Shown: positions 39,922 to 53,010 of the stretch, one piece after another
How the letters are laid out: every line of letters begins with the position of its first letter
Position numbering within the stretch: position 1 is the stretch's first letter
Made by a program: the position numbers and the translations under genes
Notes under the pieces: model-generated
The model's input: the letters and a program-made list of their open reading frames with translations, nothing else
The model's database searches: none
Told to the model about the DNA's origin: nothing
NCBI GenBank assembly: GCA_950106755.1
Contig: OX467084.1
Coordinates: 1,550,001-1,614,000, forward strand
Source of the DNA: Climacium dendroides
Lineage: Eukaryota; Streptophyta; Bryopsida; Hypnales; Climaciaceae
Reading direction: 5' to 3'
DNA: 64,000 nucleotides

Positions 39922-41265
39922 TACATTTGTTGATAAATTTCCTTCTCACATAATATATATTATAAGGAATTTGTGTTTTTCTTGCTAGATTTTTTTGGAT
40001 ATTTATTAATTTTTATATTAATATTATCCTCAAATATAACATCTTGATGTTATGTACTTATGTTTGACATTATTATTAACATGAAAATAGGTGAATGTCC
40101 AAAACAATTTGTAAAAAAAACAAAAATGCAAAAATGGATACATCTATAACTTGACCTCCCAGAAAAAATACTAGACCTCCAAATCACTTCTACACTCGCA
40201 TCTCCTAATTTGACCCTCTACTTCAATATATATGCTCTAAATAATCTTCTATTGTCAAAGAAGATTGTTACATTAGACTAACTATGATCCATCCAAACTA
40301 TCCAATTTGTTTGCCCAATGGATGCATCCAATGACTATGATCCACTCAATGTGACATTGTAAAGTAGTTACTTCATTTGAACCATCCAATTTGTTCATCC
40401 AACAGACACATGTAATAACCTTAATTTGGCCAATATGACAATCTTGTTGTCAAAGTATAAAATATAATTGGGGTGATCTATGACTACCAACTTGACAAGA
40501 ACTACATCAACAATTTACCACTATAGAATGTATTTGATCAAATAATTCTATGGTGAATGTTTAAATGTGCCTTCTTAATTACAAAACAATAAGATGCAAT
40601 GTTGTCACATACTCACATTGGGCAGACTCTTTGATTTGTTCACTCAATAAACAATGTTCTGTGACCTTAAAACTGTTTAATGTGACAACTTCAAGTCTAT
40701 CACATTGTCTGAACTGTCTAATTTGTCTACTCAACGGAAATGTCCAATAATCATAACCCACCTTGATTATGTAACATCTTTGAGTGGTGTAAATGATTAA
40801 TTCCACCCTTGAGATAAAGCTAGTACAACCAAGTTTTTTGTGTTTTGGTCTTCAAATCATTAGATAAAATTTGGGACCTCTAGAAGATTGCAAGTTCTCA
40901 AGCTCCAAAAATTGTCTTGACTGTGTGGAAATGCTACCAGTTGTGTAGTCCGACATGGTCAAGACCATGCCATGTCATTTTTTTTTAAATCAACATTTTT
41001 TTTGCATTTTAGAAATTTAATTTAATTTAATTTTTGAATTTTTTTTTACAACTAGTTGCATTCTTTAACTACTATAGGAACAAAATCAAAAATAGTCTTC
41101 CAATGGCCTCAAATGTCTTCTAATGCCTAAGTTGGATGTTTAAGCATCATCTGATTGGCATTCTATGATATAAACAATTTTTTTTCTAATGATAAGCCCT
41201 AAATGATTCAAGTTTCAATTCATTGAACTTAAAGTCAAATAATACAAATTGCACAAGTTAATGGT
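39922..41265. other. Spacer before the retrotransposon, nothing recognised
   Basis: AT-rich DNA with a few short inverted segments (for example CACATTG and AATGTG motifs near 40.3-40.75 kb). No protein-like frame. Confidence 0.55.
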
Positions 41266-41270
41266 TTTAG

Positions 41271-41556
41271 TGTTAAGGACACAAGATGCAAGAATACTTG
41301 ACAAGAATTAGAACTCTTAAGAACTAAAAAGGGAAACTGATATGAACTTGAATTAACAAGATGAGTACACAAACAACAAAAGGGTTGAGCGATGGCTCCA
41401 AGATATATGTTGTTGAGACTAAAGGACTCTTCAGCCTCGACCCTTATATATAACCTAATCTAAAGTGAAAAGAACTAGAAGTTTCCAAAGGTCATGTTTC
41501 TAATATTAATCTAAAGTGAAAAGAACTAGATGGTTCTAGAGATTATGTCCCTAACA
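41271..41556 (-). repeat. 3' LTR of the Ty3/Gypsy element
   Basis: This 286-bp copy begins TGTTAAGGACAC and ends CCCTAACA on the plus strand, and is matched by the copy at 46125-46410. Read on the element's strand it carries a TATATATAAGGG box. Just inside it (41557-41571) lies a purine-rich tract (AGAAGGGGGTAA on the minus strand) suitable for plus-strand priming. Confidence 0.92.
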
Positions 41557-41599
41557 TTACCCCCTTCTCAAAATGTGAGTTCCAAGAGGAGCCTTAGGT

Positions 41600-44500
41600 T
41601 TATCTAGATAAAGTCGATGAAACTCTTGTATCAATTCAAACGCGTTCGCAAAGTTCTTAGTTGGTTCCCACATTCGTTCGTTGATATCATAACCGGTCTA
41701 GTGTACCAGATACTCCAACTTGTCCCACCTTCATCGCGAGTCCAGTACTTTTCCCACCTCATATTCTTCGTGATCCTCAACCTCGATACTAGGTGGTGGC
41801 TGTTTTATTCTTCCTGGAAAAAATGACTCTCGATAAGGTTCTACAAGAGAGACATGATTGGATAAAAAAATGACTATCGATAAGGTTCTACAAGAGAGAC
41901 ATGAAAGATTGGATGTACCTTCATGGAAGTTGGCAGCTCAAGACGAAATGCCACTGGATTGATTTGCTTTTGGATGACAAATGGTCTCAATTTCCAATAG
42001 TCCAACTTGTCATAAGGCCACTTGGTCTTGATATTCCGTCAAAAAAACCATATTTTATCTTCAATTTGAAAAGCAGGTTCTTAGTTGCGAAGTTTGTTTG
42101 CAGATGTCTTGTAAGACTCTTGAGCAGCTTGCAGTTGAAGCTTTAGAACATCTTGAATTTGCGATAGTTGCCGTACAAAGTCATTCGCTATTGGATTACT
42201 ATTTGCCGGTGAACTCAACAGATCAAGCTTTGGATGATAACCATAATTGGAATAAAATGGCGTTTGCTGAATTGAAGCATGAAGAATATTGTTGTAGATA
42301 AACTTCACTAGTGGCAAGTATGTCATCTAGTTGTCTTGCTCGTAGTTGATACTCCATCGTAAATATTGCTCAAGAACTTGATTAACCCATTCTGTTTGAT
42401 CGTCAATTCGAGGATGGAAAGCTGAAAAGAGGTTAATATCTACTCTCAATATCTCAAAAAGAGATCTCCAAAACTTTGATACAAATTGGTTCCCCGATCA
42501 GATACAATATTGTCTAGTAGACCATGATATCAATACACATTATCAAGAAATAGTCTTGTCGTGTCTTCACTTAATGAAGACTTCTTGCAAGGGACAAAGT
42601 GCACTATTTTTGTAAGCCAATCCACTACAACAAAAATGCTGTCGAATAAATTTAACGACGGCAAATCTATAATGAAGTCCATAGAGATCGAAGACCATGG
42701 CTGATGTAGAATAGGCAATGGCTGTAAGAAGCCGTAAGGGCGATGTCGAGGATTCTTGGACCTTGAACAAATGTCACAAGAGGTAACAAAATTCTTCAAA
42801 TCCTTCTACATTTTGAGCCACCAAAAATCTCTGGAAAGAAGTTTTAAAGTCTTGTTGTATCCAAAATGACCCGTAGCTAGGAAATCATGGTGGAATTGAA
42901 GAATTCAAAGTCGTGTCGGACCTTCTAGGATGAACAAACGTTCTTCAAAGTATAACAAATCTCCCTCTTCCTTAAATTTGTCGTCCTTACTAAGGTAATG
43001 CTTGTGTTGAGGGCCACAAGATCTCCATTGGTTGCAACACGCACTTGATTGATGAAGCCAACATCAATTGGTACTAGCATAATAGTGGCGCAAAAACAAA
43101 ATAGCTCTGGTTTCAACAAAGTTCTACACTATTAATCAAATGCTGCTTCCCCAACCTTGGACACAAGATACAATCTCCTTGATAGAGCATCAAATAGTCC
43201 TTGTTGCTTCCCTGATCGATAAGTGATAACAAAATTAAACTGGAATAGTGACATATTCCATGGAGCTTGGTGCCGATTCAAAACACAAGATGACATGAAG
43301 TATTCTAAATTCTTTTGATATATATTTACAATCACTGGATGCGTAGCTCCTTCAAGAAAATAACTCCATTTTTGAAAAGAATCCACAAATAGCAAGAAGT
43401 TCCTTATCATGGATCTCATAATTAATCTCGATAGCAGAAAATTTACGAGAGTATAACACAATTGGATGAAACTTCTCATCCTCTCCCATTTGTGAAAATA
43501 CAGCTTCCAAAGCAAAAGCAAAAGCATTAATCTCCAAATAGAATGTCTTCGTAAAATCTGAGTGCACCAAGATGGACGCGGTTGTAAATGCCGTCTTAAG
43601 ATCTTGAAATGCCTTCTCTGCTAACGGCCTCCAATCAAGCTTGTCTTTGCTTGTCAACCGTATAAGTGGAGTAGCCACTAATGAATAATTCTTAATGAAA
43701 ATACGATAGAAGTTAGCAAAATAAAGAAAACATTGTACGTCTCGAACGTCTTGAATTGTCTTTGGAACTTCCAACGATACTACAGCTTCCGCCTTCTTTG
43801 GGTCCATCTTCAAACCTTCCATAATTGCGATGAATCCCAAAAATTCCATCTTGGTTTGGTGAAATAAACACTTTTTTAGCTTGGCATAGAGTCTTCGCTT
43901 GCATAATTTTTCAAGGACCAAACAAACGTGCTTCTTATGATCTTCTTCATTCTTGGAAAATATTAGAATATCATCTAAATAGATGACAACAAAGTTGTTA
44001 AGGTACTCCCCAAAAATGTCATTCATCATGTGTTGAAAAATTGCTAGGCCATTCATAAGGTTGAAAGGCATGATATTATACTCAAAATGGCCATATCTTG
44101 TATGAAAAGTTGTCTTCCATTTGTCTCCTTCTTTGATTTGTAAAAGATTATAAGCTCTGTGTAGGTTAATCTTTGTACTTCCAAGTTGTTCTAAAAGTCC
44201 AGGAATCAAGGGCAATGGATAGCGATTCTTCTTTGTTACCTTGTTGAGACCTTAATAATCCGTGCACATTTTTAATGAGCCATCCTTCTTCTTCACAAAT
44301 AAAATAGGCGCTCCAGCTAGTGACTTGGAGTGGCAAATGAAGTTCTTGGCCAAATTCTCATCAATATACTTTTGTAATTCCACCAACTCCGTTTGTGATA
44401 GGTTGTAGATCGGGCCAAAAGGTGGTTGTGCTCCTTCCAAATCAATTGCACAATTATATGGACGGTGTTCTGGAAGTATGTTGGCATTCTTCTTCAAAAA

Positions 44501-45250
44501 CACATCTTTAAAATCCTTATACTGTTCCAGAATATTGACTGCTGAGGTTTTCTCTTTGCTAGTTGGAGCCGCATAGATGACAAATAATGTGCCTTCCTTG
44601 GACGCTCTTACAAACGCATTTATTCCAATAAAGAGGGGTTTCTTCATTCATGATTTTCTAACACATCTACTAACAGATTTTCTAACATGGTTATTGTCTG
44701 GATGGTCCAAAAGAAAGGAGAATGTCACCTTTCACAACTTCCAATCTACAGATGGGTTGTATTTTTCTAACCAGGAGAGACCAAGAATAATAGGGTTTGA
44801 TGGGGTTTTAATGACATTGAAGATAATTTGGCTACTATGGCCTTCAAATGTCACTTTTAGAGGCATTGTTTCATGGGTAGCATTGCCTTGAGGACAAAAG
44901 TCGTCCATCTATTACTTCTACATAGACGGGCTGAGATTTCTGAACTAGAGAAAATTTATGACTCTTAACAAATTCTTCATCTAGAAAATAAGCAGATGTT
45001 CCTGAATCTAATAAATCAATGGTTTTAAGTTTTTGAAGACCAAAAAACAAGGGAATTATAAACTAGGTGTAGGTTGAACGGAAAGAAAGGAGCCTAAATG
45101 TTGTTGTGAAACTAAATTGTCCAACCACACAGTTCCTATTGTGGCTGGGCATTTGCGTTTTCTTGGGCTATGGCAACTCGGGTCTTGATGATACATTGAT
45201 TTGGCTTCTTTGTGTAGTTGGGGACTCTGTGACCTCCTTCGCCGCAATAC
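41600..45250 (-). pseudogene. gag-pol remnant: zinc knuckle to chromodomain
   Basis: In transcript order: a damaged zinc knuckle near 45.2 kb (YCGEGGHRVPNY, first Cys lost); a retropepsin motif LLDSGTSAYF near 45.0 kb; RT (44647-43550) with IYLDDILIFS, interrupted by a stop after MCTDY; RNase H with LEINAFAFA where the first catalytic Asp has become Asn, and EINYEIHDKELLAI kept; integrase (42.8-42.1 kb) with CDICSR, SMDFI, VVDWLTK, NIVSDRG and DDQTEWVNQ in shifted frames; and a C-terminal chromodomain (about 41.75-41.64 kb) reading EYEVGKVLDSR, LEYLVH, MWEPTKN with two stops. A short tandem duplication at about 41830-41905 lies between integrase and chromodomain. Confidence 0.85.
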
Positions 45251-46124
45251 AAGTATAGTCTTTCTTCCATCTAACGCTTTTTTTCTTCCGGAGACAAATG
45301 TTTGACACGTATTGCATCGATTTGTATATCTTCAACCTCCAAAAGAGAAATCAGGTTGCTTGCTGACAAAGATGAGGTCTGCCGGATTGTCTGCTCCCTT
45401 GATGGAGTCCATGAGTTTTGGTCCTAGCGACGTTGGAAAAGTCGGTTGTTGCACTTGAGCGCTTGATTAATTGCCTCATTAAGCATTTGCATACAAGTTG
45501 TCTAAAATCGGAGGCGTAAGTTGATGCAGAACATGTCCCTTGTCATAGGGACCAAATCTTTGTTGTTGCCCAACAAGCCTTGTCATGTTCTCCAAATGCT
45601 TCTACAAAGGCCTCCAAAAAATGTCAAAATTGTTCAAGATGGATGAACCTTTCTCAAACAAGGGAGCAAATCATGATAAAGCTTGTCTCGTAAGCAACGT
45701 CCCAATCAATCCAACTCGTGATTCTTCTATAGCACTCCGATTGTAAGGCGATTATCAATCGAATTTGATTCACAAACCCTCAAAACTTGGGGCGCGTGCC
45801 ATCAAAATTTTCAGGCAAGCTTACACGAGGTTCCTTTTGTTGTGGTAGTAGATCTTGTCAAATTATAGGCAAAACTCCTCCCTCCAGATTGGCAGTAGAT
45901 TGATGTTGTTGAAGGCCACCAATGACTCTTTCAATCGTTGTGGTCTGAACTGGATAATATGTTGATAGCATTAAGGATAGCCTCTAACTTAGCCTCAGCA
46001 AATTCAAACATAATAAAGTCATGAGTCCCAGCCATATTAAAAAAGACAAGAATAATTGAAAATAAAATCTTAGTTTGTGGCCCTGTTGTACTCTAATACT
46101 CAAATGAGGGGAGTCTCGATAAAT

Positions 46125-46410
46125 TGTTAAAGACACAAGATGCAAAAATATTTGACAAGGACTAGAACTCTGAAGAACTAAAAAGGGAAAATAATATGAA
46201 CTTGAATTAACAAGATGAGTACACAAACAACAAAAGGGGTGAGCAATGGCTCCAAGGTATGCATTGTCAAGATTGAAGGACTCTTCAACCTCGACCCTTA
46301 TATATAACCTAATCTAAAGTAAAAGGAACTAGAAGTTTCCAAAGGTCATGTTTCTAATATTAATCTAAAGTGAAAAGAACTAGATGGTTCTAGAGGTTAT
46401 GTCCCTATCA
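46125..46410 (-). repeat. 5' LTR of the Ty3/Gypsy element
   Basis: A 286-bp copy beginning TGTTAAAGACAC and ending CCCTATCA on the plus strand, followed by the TTTAG duplication. It has the same length as the other LTR. An internal direct repeat (AATCTAAAGTGAAAAGAACT) is shared by both LTRs. Confidence 0.92.
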
Positions 46411-46659
46411 TTTAGATGATTTTGGCCAATATAAGCCACAAGCCCACAACTCTGGACTTCCTTGTAAAAGTATCTAACATTCAAAAATAAAAGTTGACTA
46501 AGTTATATAGTATTGCATATCCATTCCAAAATGGTAAAAAAAACTCTTTAATTAGAATCTTCCTATCAAAAGTTACAAGTAGATGAAGTTTTTCCTCTAA
46601 ATTGCTTTCACAAATTTCATTCATCAATTCCTATTGACTATTCTTATTGAAATTGCTTA

Positions 46660-46892
46660 ACCTTTAAACAACGGATTGATAACTTTGGAACTCATCCACT
46701 TTGATACCATGAGAATCATTGGTCTAAGCAATCCAAAAGTACTCATTGAAAGTTAAAGTATTACAGAAGATCTCTCCTCTTCACACAAAATTCCAAGGAT
46801 GAATAGTTGCACTTCTATCCTACACTTAAAGACTCTTTGTCATCCATTGGATATAAAACGTCCACCTTGATGTTTAATGGTTAATCAACTTT
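46660..46892 (-). mobile_element. MITE-like repeat, copy 5
   Basis: Minus-orientation copy: ends near CCTTTAAACAACGG and TTTAATGGTTAATC, with the core read in reverse as GGATGAATAGTTGCACTTCT and CTTTGTCATCCATTGG. Confidence 0.6.
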
Positions 46893-48866
46893 TACTTTTG
46901 AATGTTAGTTTTAGATTGTTTCAAGATTTTGAAGTTTCGATTTCACTTGAATTAGATGAATAATTGCATTTCTCAATCTTTTTTAATATCAAACTTATCT
47001 TACTCCATCTTTTTTGATATTGATTTATTTTTAAAGGGTTATATAGTTGTGAAATCCTCTAAAGACTTACTATGCATTTTAACTTCTAAAAGATAAATGG
47101 GATTTAGGGTAGATATCTACGGGCTGAATTTTTGTCATGATTTTCTGAAATTTTTTTTGAAGACAAAAAAATTGATTAACTTCATAAGAATATATTTTTT
47201 TCAATTAGTGCCCAGGAACAAAATTTATGCCTAAATAAGCTAAAAATAGGGGAAAAGAGGTAGCAAAATAATTTGTTCAAAGTGGATGAGTTCCAAAGTT
47301 ATCAATCCATTTGTATTTGTTATGAGAAAGTTATGGACAATCTTGTCTTTTAGGCAATTAGAGCATTTTCTTGAAAAAATAACTTATAGGATTAATTTTT
47401 TAATGCAATTTTTTATAATTAATTTTTTTTTGCATAGTTTAATTGGATTCCTAAAAAAAATCTCACCATTGGAATTAGTGCATTCTAATTCCATTTTAGA
47501 AATATTAATAATGTAGATTTTCATTCCATCTCAAACCTATTTCTAATTAATAATTTTTAAAAAGAAAAATTTAATTTGATTTTTTTCTAGACTCTCAATT
47601 ACATACAATTAAGGTTTAATACTCAAAACTTTGTAGTACAAAAAATTTAATCTGAGAAGGTTCAAAGTCAAATAATCTAATCCCATAATGTGTTGAAAAT
47701 CTTTAAATACAAATATCTTACAATCTATGTGGTCAAAAAATTTGAATTTTTTTCACACATTTTCACACTAGTTAGGTGTAAGATTCAATGGTTAGATGTG
47801 CAAAAAAAATAATCTATCAAGACAATCAAGACAAATCTTTAAATTTTAAATCTTTTTACTCTCTATCAAGACAATCACAGAGGTTAGTAATGGGAATTCA
47901 AAAGTATGACTTTGTTGTTGGTAGCAATTCCATATTCATCTTGAAGAAATCGGGGCATACCATTAAGCTTTAGTCCAAGCTTGCACATCCAATGAAGCAT
48001 AAGAATTCACATCGAGCTACGTTACCCTTGCATGATGAAAAATATTAGTTTTGATGCGAATATTAGAGGTAAGTTTTGCTCTTCTTATCACTATGAAATT
48101 CAAAAAACTCTACAATTCAGACTTGACTAACTGTGGATAAGCTGATTTTGCACACAATGTTGAATGCAGTACTGAGTCAATAGTACACCCGACTATACCC
48201 AGTGACGATAGGAATTGTATTTCTCACAATTTCGGACAAATTATTCAATGATGTTGATATTTTGTAGACCCAACAACAAGTAGATAGCATCCATCAACTC
48301 GATGTGGTGAGTAGAGATGTTGTTAGTAGTTTGAGTTTTGAGAAGGATGGTAAGAAAACCAAGAAGATTGGCAATGTTAGAAAGTAGCCTAATTCATTTT
48401 GTGAGTCATCATTCTTCACCCTTGATGACTCTCAACTTTGCTGGTGCGATATTGATGCATCCAGAGGCATTGTAGAAGAATATGATTCTTTCAAGTCTAT
48501 TTGTAGCAACCAGTATGCTTCAAAACATAGTTTTCGGTACATGGCTATAAACATTCATTTTCAAAATTCAAAACTGAATTTTTAATTCTAGAACTAGAAT
48601 TCAACATAACTTTGTCTTTAAAAACTCCTAAAATTAATAACTTGGTAAACTGAGCTACAATGCTGAGCAGTATCAGTTGGATCTTCGTAAGGTAGGAGGT
48701 TCTAAAAGCAACCTTTTAAGGGCTAATTTGCCTTTTTCACAGGTTTCCATGGACAAAATGAATTTTAGCTCATTTTTTAGAGAAAGAAAAATAGATGTGG
48801 ACGGTCTGAAGAAGAAAGGCGTATGTGGAGCATTCCAAATCAAACCACCTCCAGATTGAAATTAAC
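46893..48866. other. Spacer with a copy of the AT-rich long repeat
   Basis: From 47040 to 47850 the DNA matches 62.78-63.69 kb closely (AAATGGGATTTAGGG..., then GTTATGAGAAAGTTATGGAC, then GTTAGGTGTAAGATTCAATG). The rest to 48866 has no recognisable gene; the frame 48677-48859 is short and unmatched. Confidence 0.55.
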
Positions 48867-49319
48867 ATTCACTACAACAATGGCAGTGTTTTATAATTGC
48901 ATACTTATGACTAAGGATGACTGGCGACTGCTTGTAGTCATATTTTTGAAGGTAAAAAAAATATGACTGCAAGTCATATTTTAGCCTTATACATCATGGC
49001 CGTATAGTATATGGCCATTGGACATGCTAAAATACTTCATAGAGAACGGTAGAGAACATATTTAGGAAATGCCCAGTCATATTTTCTAGTCATATTTTGC
49101 AATCACATCTCTATGATAGTAAGATTTTTTTTAGGGCAGCCCAAAAACAATTTGAATAGGGAATATATTTAGAAAGTACTTAGTCATATTTTTCCGCGTA
49201 GGATTTTTTTGTAGTCATATTTTTTTAAATCACTTTTTTGTAGTTGCCACTAATTTAGTATTTTGAAACCCTAACCACCACAAAACTAGGGTTTTGAAAC
49301 CCTAGCCACCACTTTTTGT

Positions 49320-49970
49320 AGCCACTCCTCTTTTTTACTCTTTGTTTTGTTTTGTTTCTTCTTCTTTGTTTTTGTTGCTTCTTAAGTTTTAATTTTTGTT
49401 GCTTTTTAGTTTTTTCTTCTTCTTGCTTCTTCTTACTTCTCCTTACTTTGTAGATTTTGCTTCTTCTTCCTATTTAGATTTTCTTTTTTGTTTTTTGTTC
49501 CTTCTTCTTTGTTTTTGTTGCTTCTTAAATTTTGTTTCTTGTTGCCTCTTAGGTTTTTCTTTTTCTTGCTTTTTTTACTCCTTCTTACTTCTTCCTTCTT
49601 AGGTTTGCTTCTTCTTCCTACTTAACTTTTGTTTCTTCTTCTTCGTTAGGTTTTGCTTCTTCTTGCCTTTCAACTTTTTTTTTTTCCTTCTGAAGTTTTT
49701 CTTCTTCTTGCTTCTTAAGTTTTGCTTTTTAGGTTTTGCTTCTTCTTCCTTCTTAAATTTCGCTTCTTCTTCCTTCTTAAGTTTTGCTCCTTTTTCCTTC
49801 TTAGATTTTGTTTTTTCTTTTCTCCTAACTTTTGTTTCTTTTTCCATCTTAGGTTTTACTTCTTCTTCCATCTTAGATTTTGCTTTTTCTTGCCTTTTAA
49901 CTTTTGCTTCTTCTTCCATCTTAGGTTTTTATTTTTCTTGCCTCCTAGTCATATTTTGTAGTCATATTTT
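49320..49970 (+). repeat. CTT-rich degenerate tandem tract inside the CACTA-like element
   Basis: Imperfect units of about 30 bp such as TTCTTCTTCCTTCTTAAGTT, then TTGCTT, repeat for roughly 650 bp. Read on the minus strand the same DNA is open for about 106 codons of Lys/Glu. That is a by-product of the purine bias, not evidence of a gene. Confidence 0.85.
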
Positions 49971-50574
49971 ACAGTTATAATGTCACTTAGTTTTTGCTTC
50001 TTCTTTTTTGCTACTTTTTGCTTCTTAGTCTTTCTATCATCATTGTTATTTTTTTTGGTTATTTATAATTTTTGTATATAATGATTATAATTTTTTTTTT
50101 ATCTTAAACATGTTTACATATTTTGTAGTGCTTTAAATCTTTAAAGTTTGAATTATATTGTTCAATTATTGAAAACTAACCTTCTTGTTTAAACATGTAG
50201 GCATTGGAGATTAAAATGAAGTTATTGAAGGCTACTTGCAATACAAAAGAGGTAACATCTTTACATTTTTGTTGAAATATAGGTTCTACAAGTATGTGGA
50301 AATATACATATATAAAGAGCCATTGTGATATATTTTGTATTAGTAATTAATAAATGTTATTGAAAAAAATCACATTTTTTCTTGTATTTAATTTTTTAAT
50401 GTGATTAATTTTTTCCCATTTAAGAAATCATATGTATTCATTTTTAATTAAATGGATTCCCTTCCTTAACTACGAAATTATGTTGATGTATGACTACACA
50501 TAGTCGTTTTACAAATCATCAAAAAATATGACTGCAAAGAATTGTTTTACACATCATTTAAAAATATGATTGGG

Positions 50575-50825
50575 AAAAGTCATATTTCATGTTACTGCAA
50601 AATATGACTCACCATATTCATATTTCACATCACTGCAAAATATGACTTACCATAGTCATATTCCACATCACTGCAAAATATGACTCACTACAGTCATATT
50701 TCACATCACTGTAAAATATGATTCACTACAGTCATATTCTACGTCACTGCAAAATATGACTCACTATAGTCATATTCCATGTCATAAAAAAATATGACTC
50801 GTCACAATCATATTCCACGTAGGAT
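50575..50825 (+). repeat. Subterminal tandem array of the CACTA-like element
   Basis: About seven units of 37-38 bp of the form AAAATATGACTCACTACAGT, then CATATTCCACATCACTGC. Each unit pairs ATGACT with AGTCAT and so can form a small hairpin. Such repeats are the usual transposase-binding sites in CACTA elements. Confidence 0.8.
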
Positions 50826-51095
50826 TTTTTTTATTTGCTCGGGCAACTCAACAAAAAGTCAAGACCCCCCTAAGAGAGTCAAAGTATATGCTATGTTGGC
50901 ATACTATGATTAAATATGGATATTTATACCCTTCAATTTATATGACTGTCAATATGATTGATGTCTAAAGCGACTGCTTCCAAACGACTGGAATCAGTCA
51001 TATCCTGAGTCATTTATAGTGATTTCTGCATGAGTCATATTTTTTAATTTTATGACTCACTGCAGTCATATAATACTGCTTTTGTTGTATTGATT

Positions 51096-52852
51096 TGAAC
51101 TCAAAATTGCAGTGGTCTGAAGTATAGTTGGGCTTCATCAATTTCTAAACCACTATAAAGCAATGATGAGTAGTAGCACTGCATTACTAAAATTGTCATG
51201 AATCAATAATATTTTTAATGAATTTGGAGTTCTCTAGAGGCTAAGTTTCTTGTCCAAGGTTGAGGTTGCCTAAGAAACTTGACCTTCACAGAACTCCCCT
51301 TACAAAATGTGTTGCCACATAGGCATCCATGTCATTTTTTTCATTCATGCTTCAAGTTCTCTATTGGACAAGTCTTGGCCGTAGTGTAAACCCAATCTAA
51401 TGAAGAATAAAATTTGCTCCAATCATATTGCTCTATTTCCCTACAATTCTTGGTCACTGTACTTTTCTACTATAGTATTAAGCGGCCCTAAGCAATTGAG
51501 TCAAGTGGCATTCAAAAGCTACTAAATACAAAATTGTATACTAATGAACAAGTCATATTGAAATGACGAATCTATTTTGCAATTTAAATTGCAAAGAACT
51601 TTAGTTTATTAAATGGATGATATTTCAATACTTTGGTACCTTCCAGAACACTTGTTTGAAACATAAAATGCAAATTATTCTTAGATTTTAGACCTTTATG
51701 TGCATATATGTCTAAAATCTTCAAACTAAAATCATGCCACTTTAATCCCTAAATGCTTGAAGCACAAAATTTTGGTGTCAACAATAATAAAATAAAACCT
51801 AACCAAGTTTTTAGTTTTAGTAGTTTCTATTTTTGAAAATTTCTTTTTGAAGTCTAATTCTAGCATCTAAAATCCAATTTGAAAATGATTGCTTATGATT
51901 TTTCTATTCAAGATTTTGTGCAAGGGTGTCCATTGCAATCTTGACTTTTGGTGCAATTGAGGGCTCTTGGAAATGAGCTTCAAATACATTAGATCTTGAA
52001 GGAAAATCACATTAAAAATTCATTTAAAAAAATTATAGAGTAGATTTTAAGAAGCTATAAATTGATTAAGGTTATGTATGTTAGGCCTTTTATCCTTATA
52101 TTTTTTGTGACCAACTTTTAGATTTGACATGTAAAAAGAGGATTGAAAGACTTCAAATCACTTTCACAATTTTAATACCGTTATGATCAAACATTATAAT
52201 CTTCCAATCTATAAGTGATGTTGTATTTTCTTTTTGAATGTGATCTCTAACATGTCTAGCTTGAATTTGTACAATTACAATTCAAAAAAAATTGATACAA
52301 CTTATCAAAACATTGACTTTTGTTCAATTTAGAGCAAATTCCTACAAGCTCAAAAAAGACCTTGGGCATTTAGGGGTTAATAGAATTGGCTTTAGGGGCA
52401 CAAAATATTAGACATGTGGTCAATGTTGAGTTTACAAATTTTAAGCGTCCAACCCCAAATGCAACACACCTTAACCCTAGAAGTACTAATTGTCCGATGG
52501 ATGTCTTCACTTAGCACTGTAGAATGAAAAAAAGTGTTTTTTCATCCAATTTAATTGTTTAGAGGGTACTTGAGTACATTTTCAATGAATAGTATTGTAA
52601 TGTCTCTCATTATCATCTTATTGACTTTTTTATTGAAGAAAATGCTCAATCCATGGATCACCCTTGTAGTGTATTTGGGTCATTTCTAAGATAAATCAAT
52701 ATCTTTTTTGTTGTAAATTCAAATGTCACAAAACAAAGTCCATACACCCCTCTCCATAGAAGGCTTTCTAAAGGTACCAAAAATGCAACCAAGGGACACA
52801 TGATTTCAGAGATCTCTCCATAACAAACAAAATAAAACAAAATAAACAACTT
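51096..52852. other. AT-rich spacer, shared repeat at its end
   Basis: No gene is seen. From about 52680 to 52830 the DNA matches 62530-62660 in inverse orientation (for example AACAAAGTCCATACACCCCT against AGGGGTGACTATATGGACTT). Confidence 0.55.
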
Positions 52853-53010
52853 AATTTAACCTTTAAATAGCAACAATGATATTTGGCATCTGATGGATGA
52901 ATCCTTCTAATAGGATTGAAATGCAACTATTTTGTTGTAAAAAAGAAAGGCCTAAAAGACTCTTGATCTTCCCATCAATATATCTTTTTGCTCTTGACTT
53001 CAAATCCAAA
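52853..53010 (+). mobile_element. MITE-like repeat, copy 6 (partial)
   Basis: Begins TTTAACCTTTAAATAGCAAC and carries diverged core blocks (GATGGATGAATCC, GAAATGCAACTATT). Together with its left flank it is a reverse-oriented relative of the copy near 62.4 kb, so copy and flank seem to have been amplified as one unit. Confidence 0.5.

Larger units (their letters stand above)
41271..46410 (-). mobile_element. Degenerate Ty3/Gypsy chromovirus with both LTRs
   Basis: Two 286-bp LTRs flank a coding region on the minus strand. The 5-bp sequence TTTAG at 41266-41270 and again at 46411-46415 is the target-site duplication. The LTRs differ at some 20 positions by eye, so the insertion is not recent. 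Gene order gag, protease, RT, RNase H, integrase, chromodomain is that of plant chromoviruses. Stops and frame changes show that it cannot act on its own. No clean tRNA primer site was found next to the upstream LTR (ATTTATCGAGACTCC begins the inside). Confidence 0.93.
48870..51092. mobile_element. Non-autonomous CACTA (En/Spm)-like transposon, 2.2 kb
   Basis: The left end CACTACAACAATGGCAGTGT is matched by the inverted right end (CAATACAACAAAAGCAGTAT when reversed). The flanking trinucleotide ATT is duplicated at 48867-48869 and 51093-51095, as expected for CACTA insertion. The interior carries many ATGACT/AGTCAT subterminal motifs on both sides and a long pyrimidine-rich core. There is no transposase, so it would have to move in trans. 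Confidence 0.85.

Noticed and set aside
46090..46124. Primer-binding site next to the 5' LTR of the chromovirus.
   Set aside because: ATTTATCGAGACTCC only loosely resembles the complement of initiator tRNA-Met; too weak to annotate.
49599..49961. Lys/Glu-rich (minus) and Phe/Leu/Cys-rich (plus) open frames.
   Set aside because: Both arise from the CTT-rich tandem tract inside the CACTA-like element.
50575..50825. CRISPR-like spaced repeats.
   Set aside because: The units are contiguous, imperfect tandem hairpin repeats inside a plant transposon, without unique spacers or cas genes.
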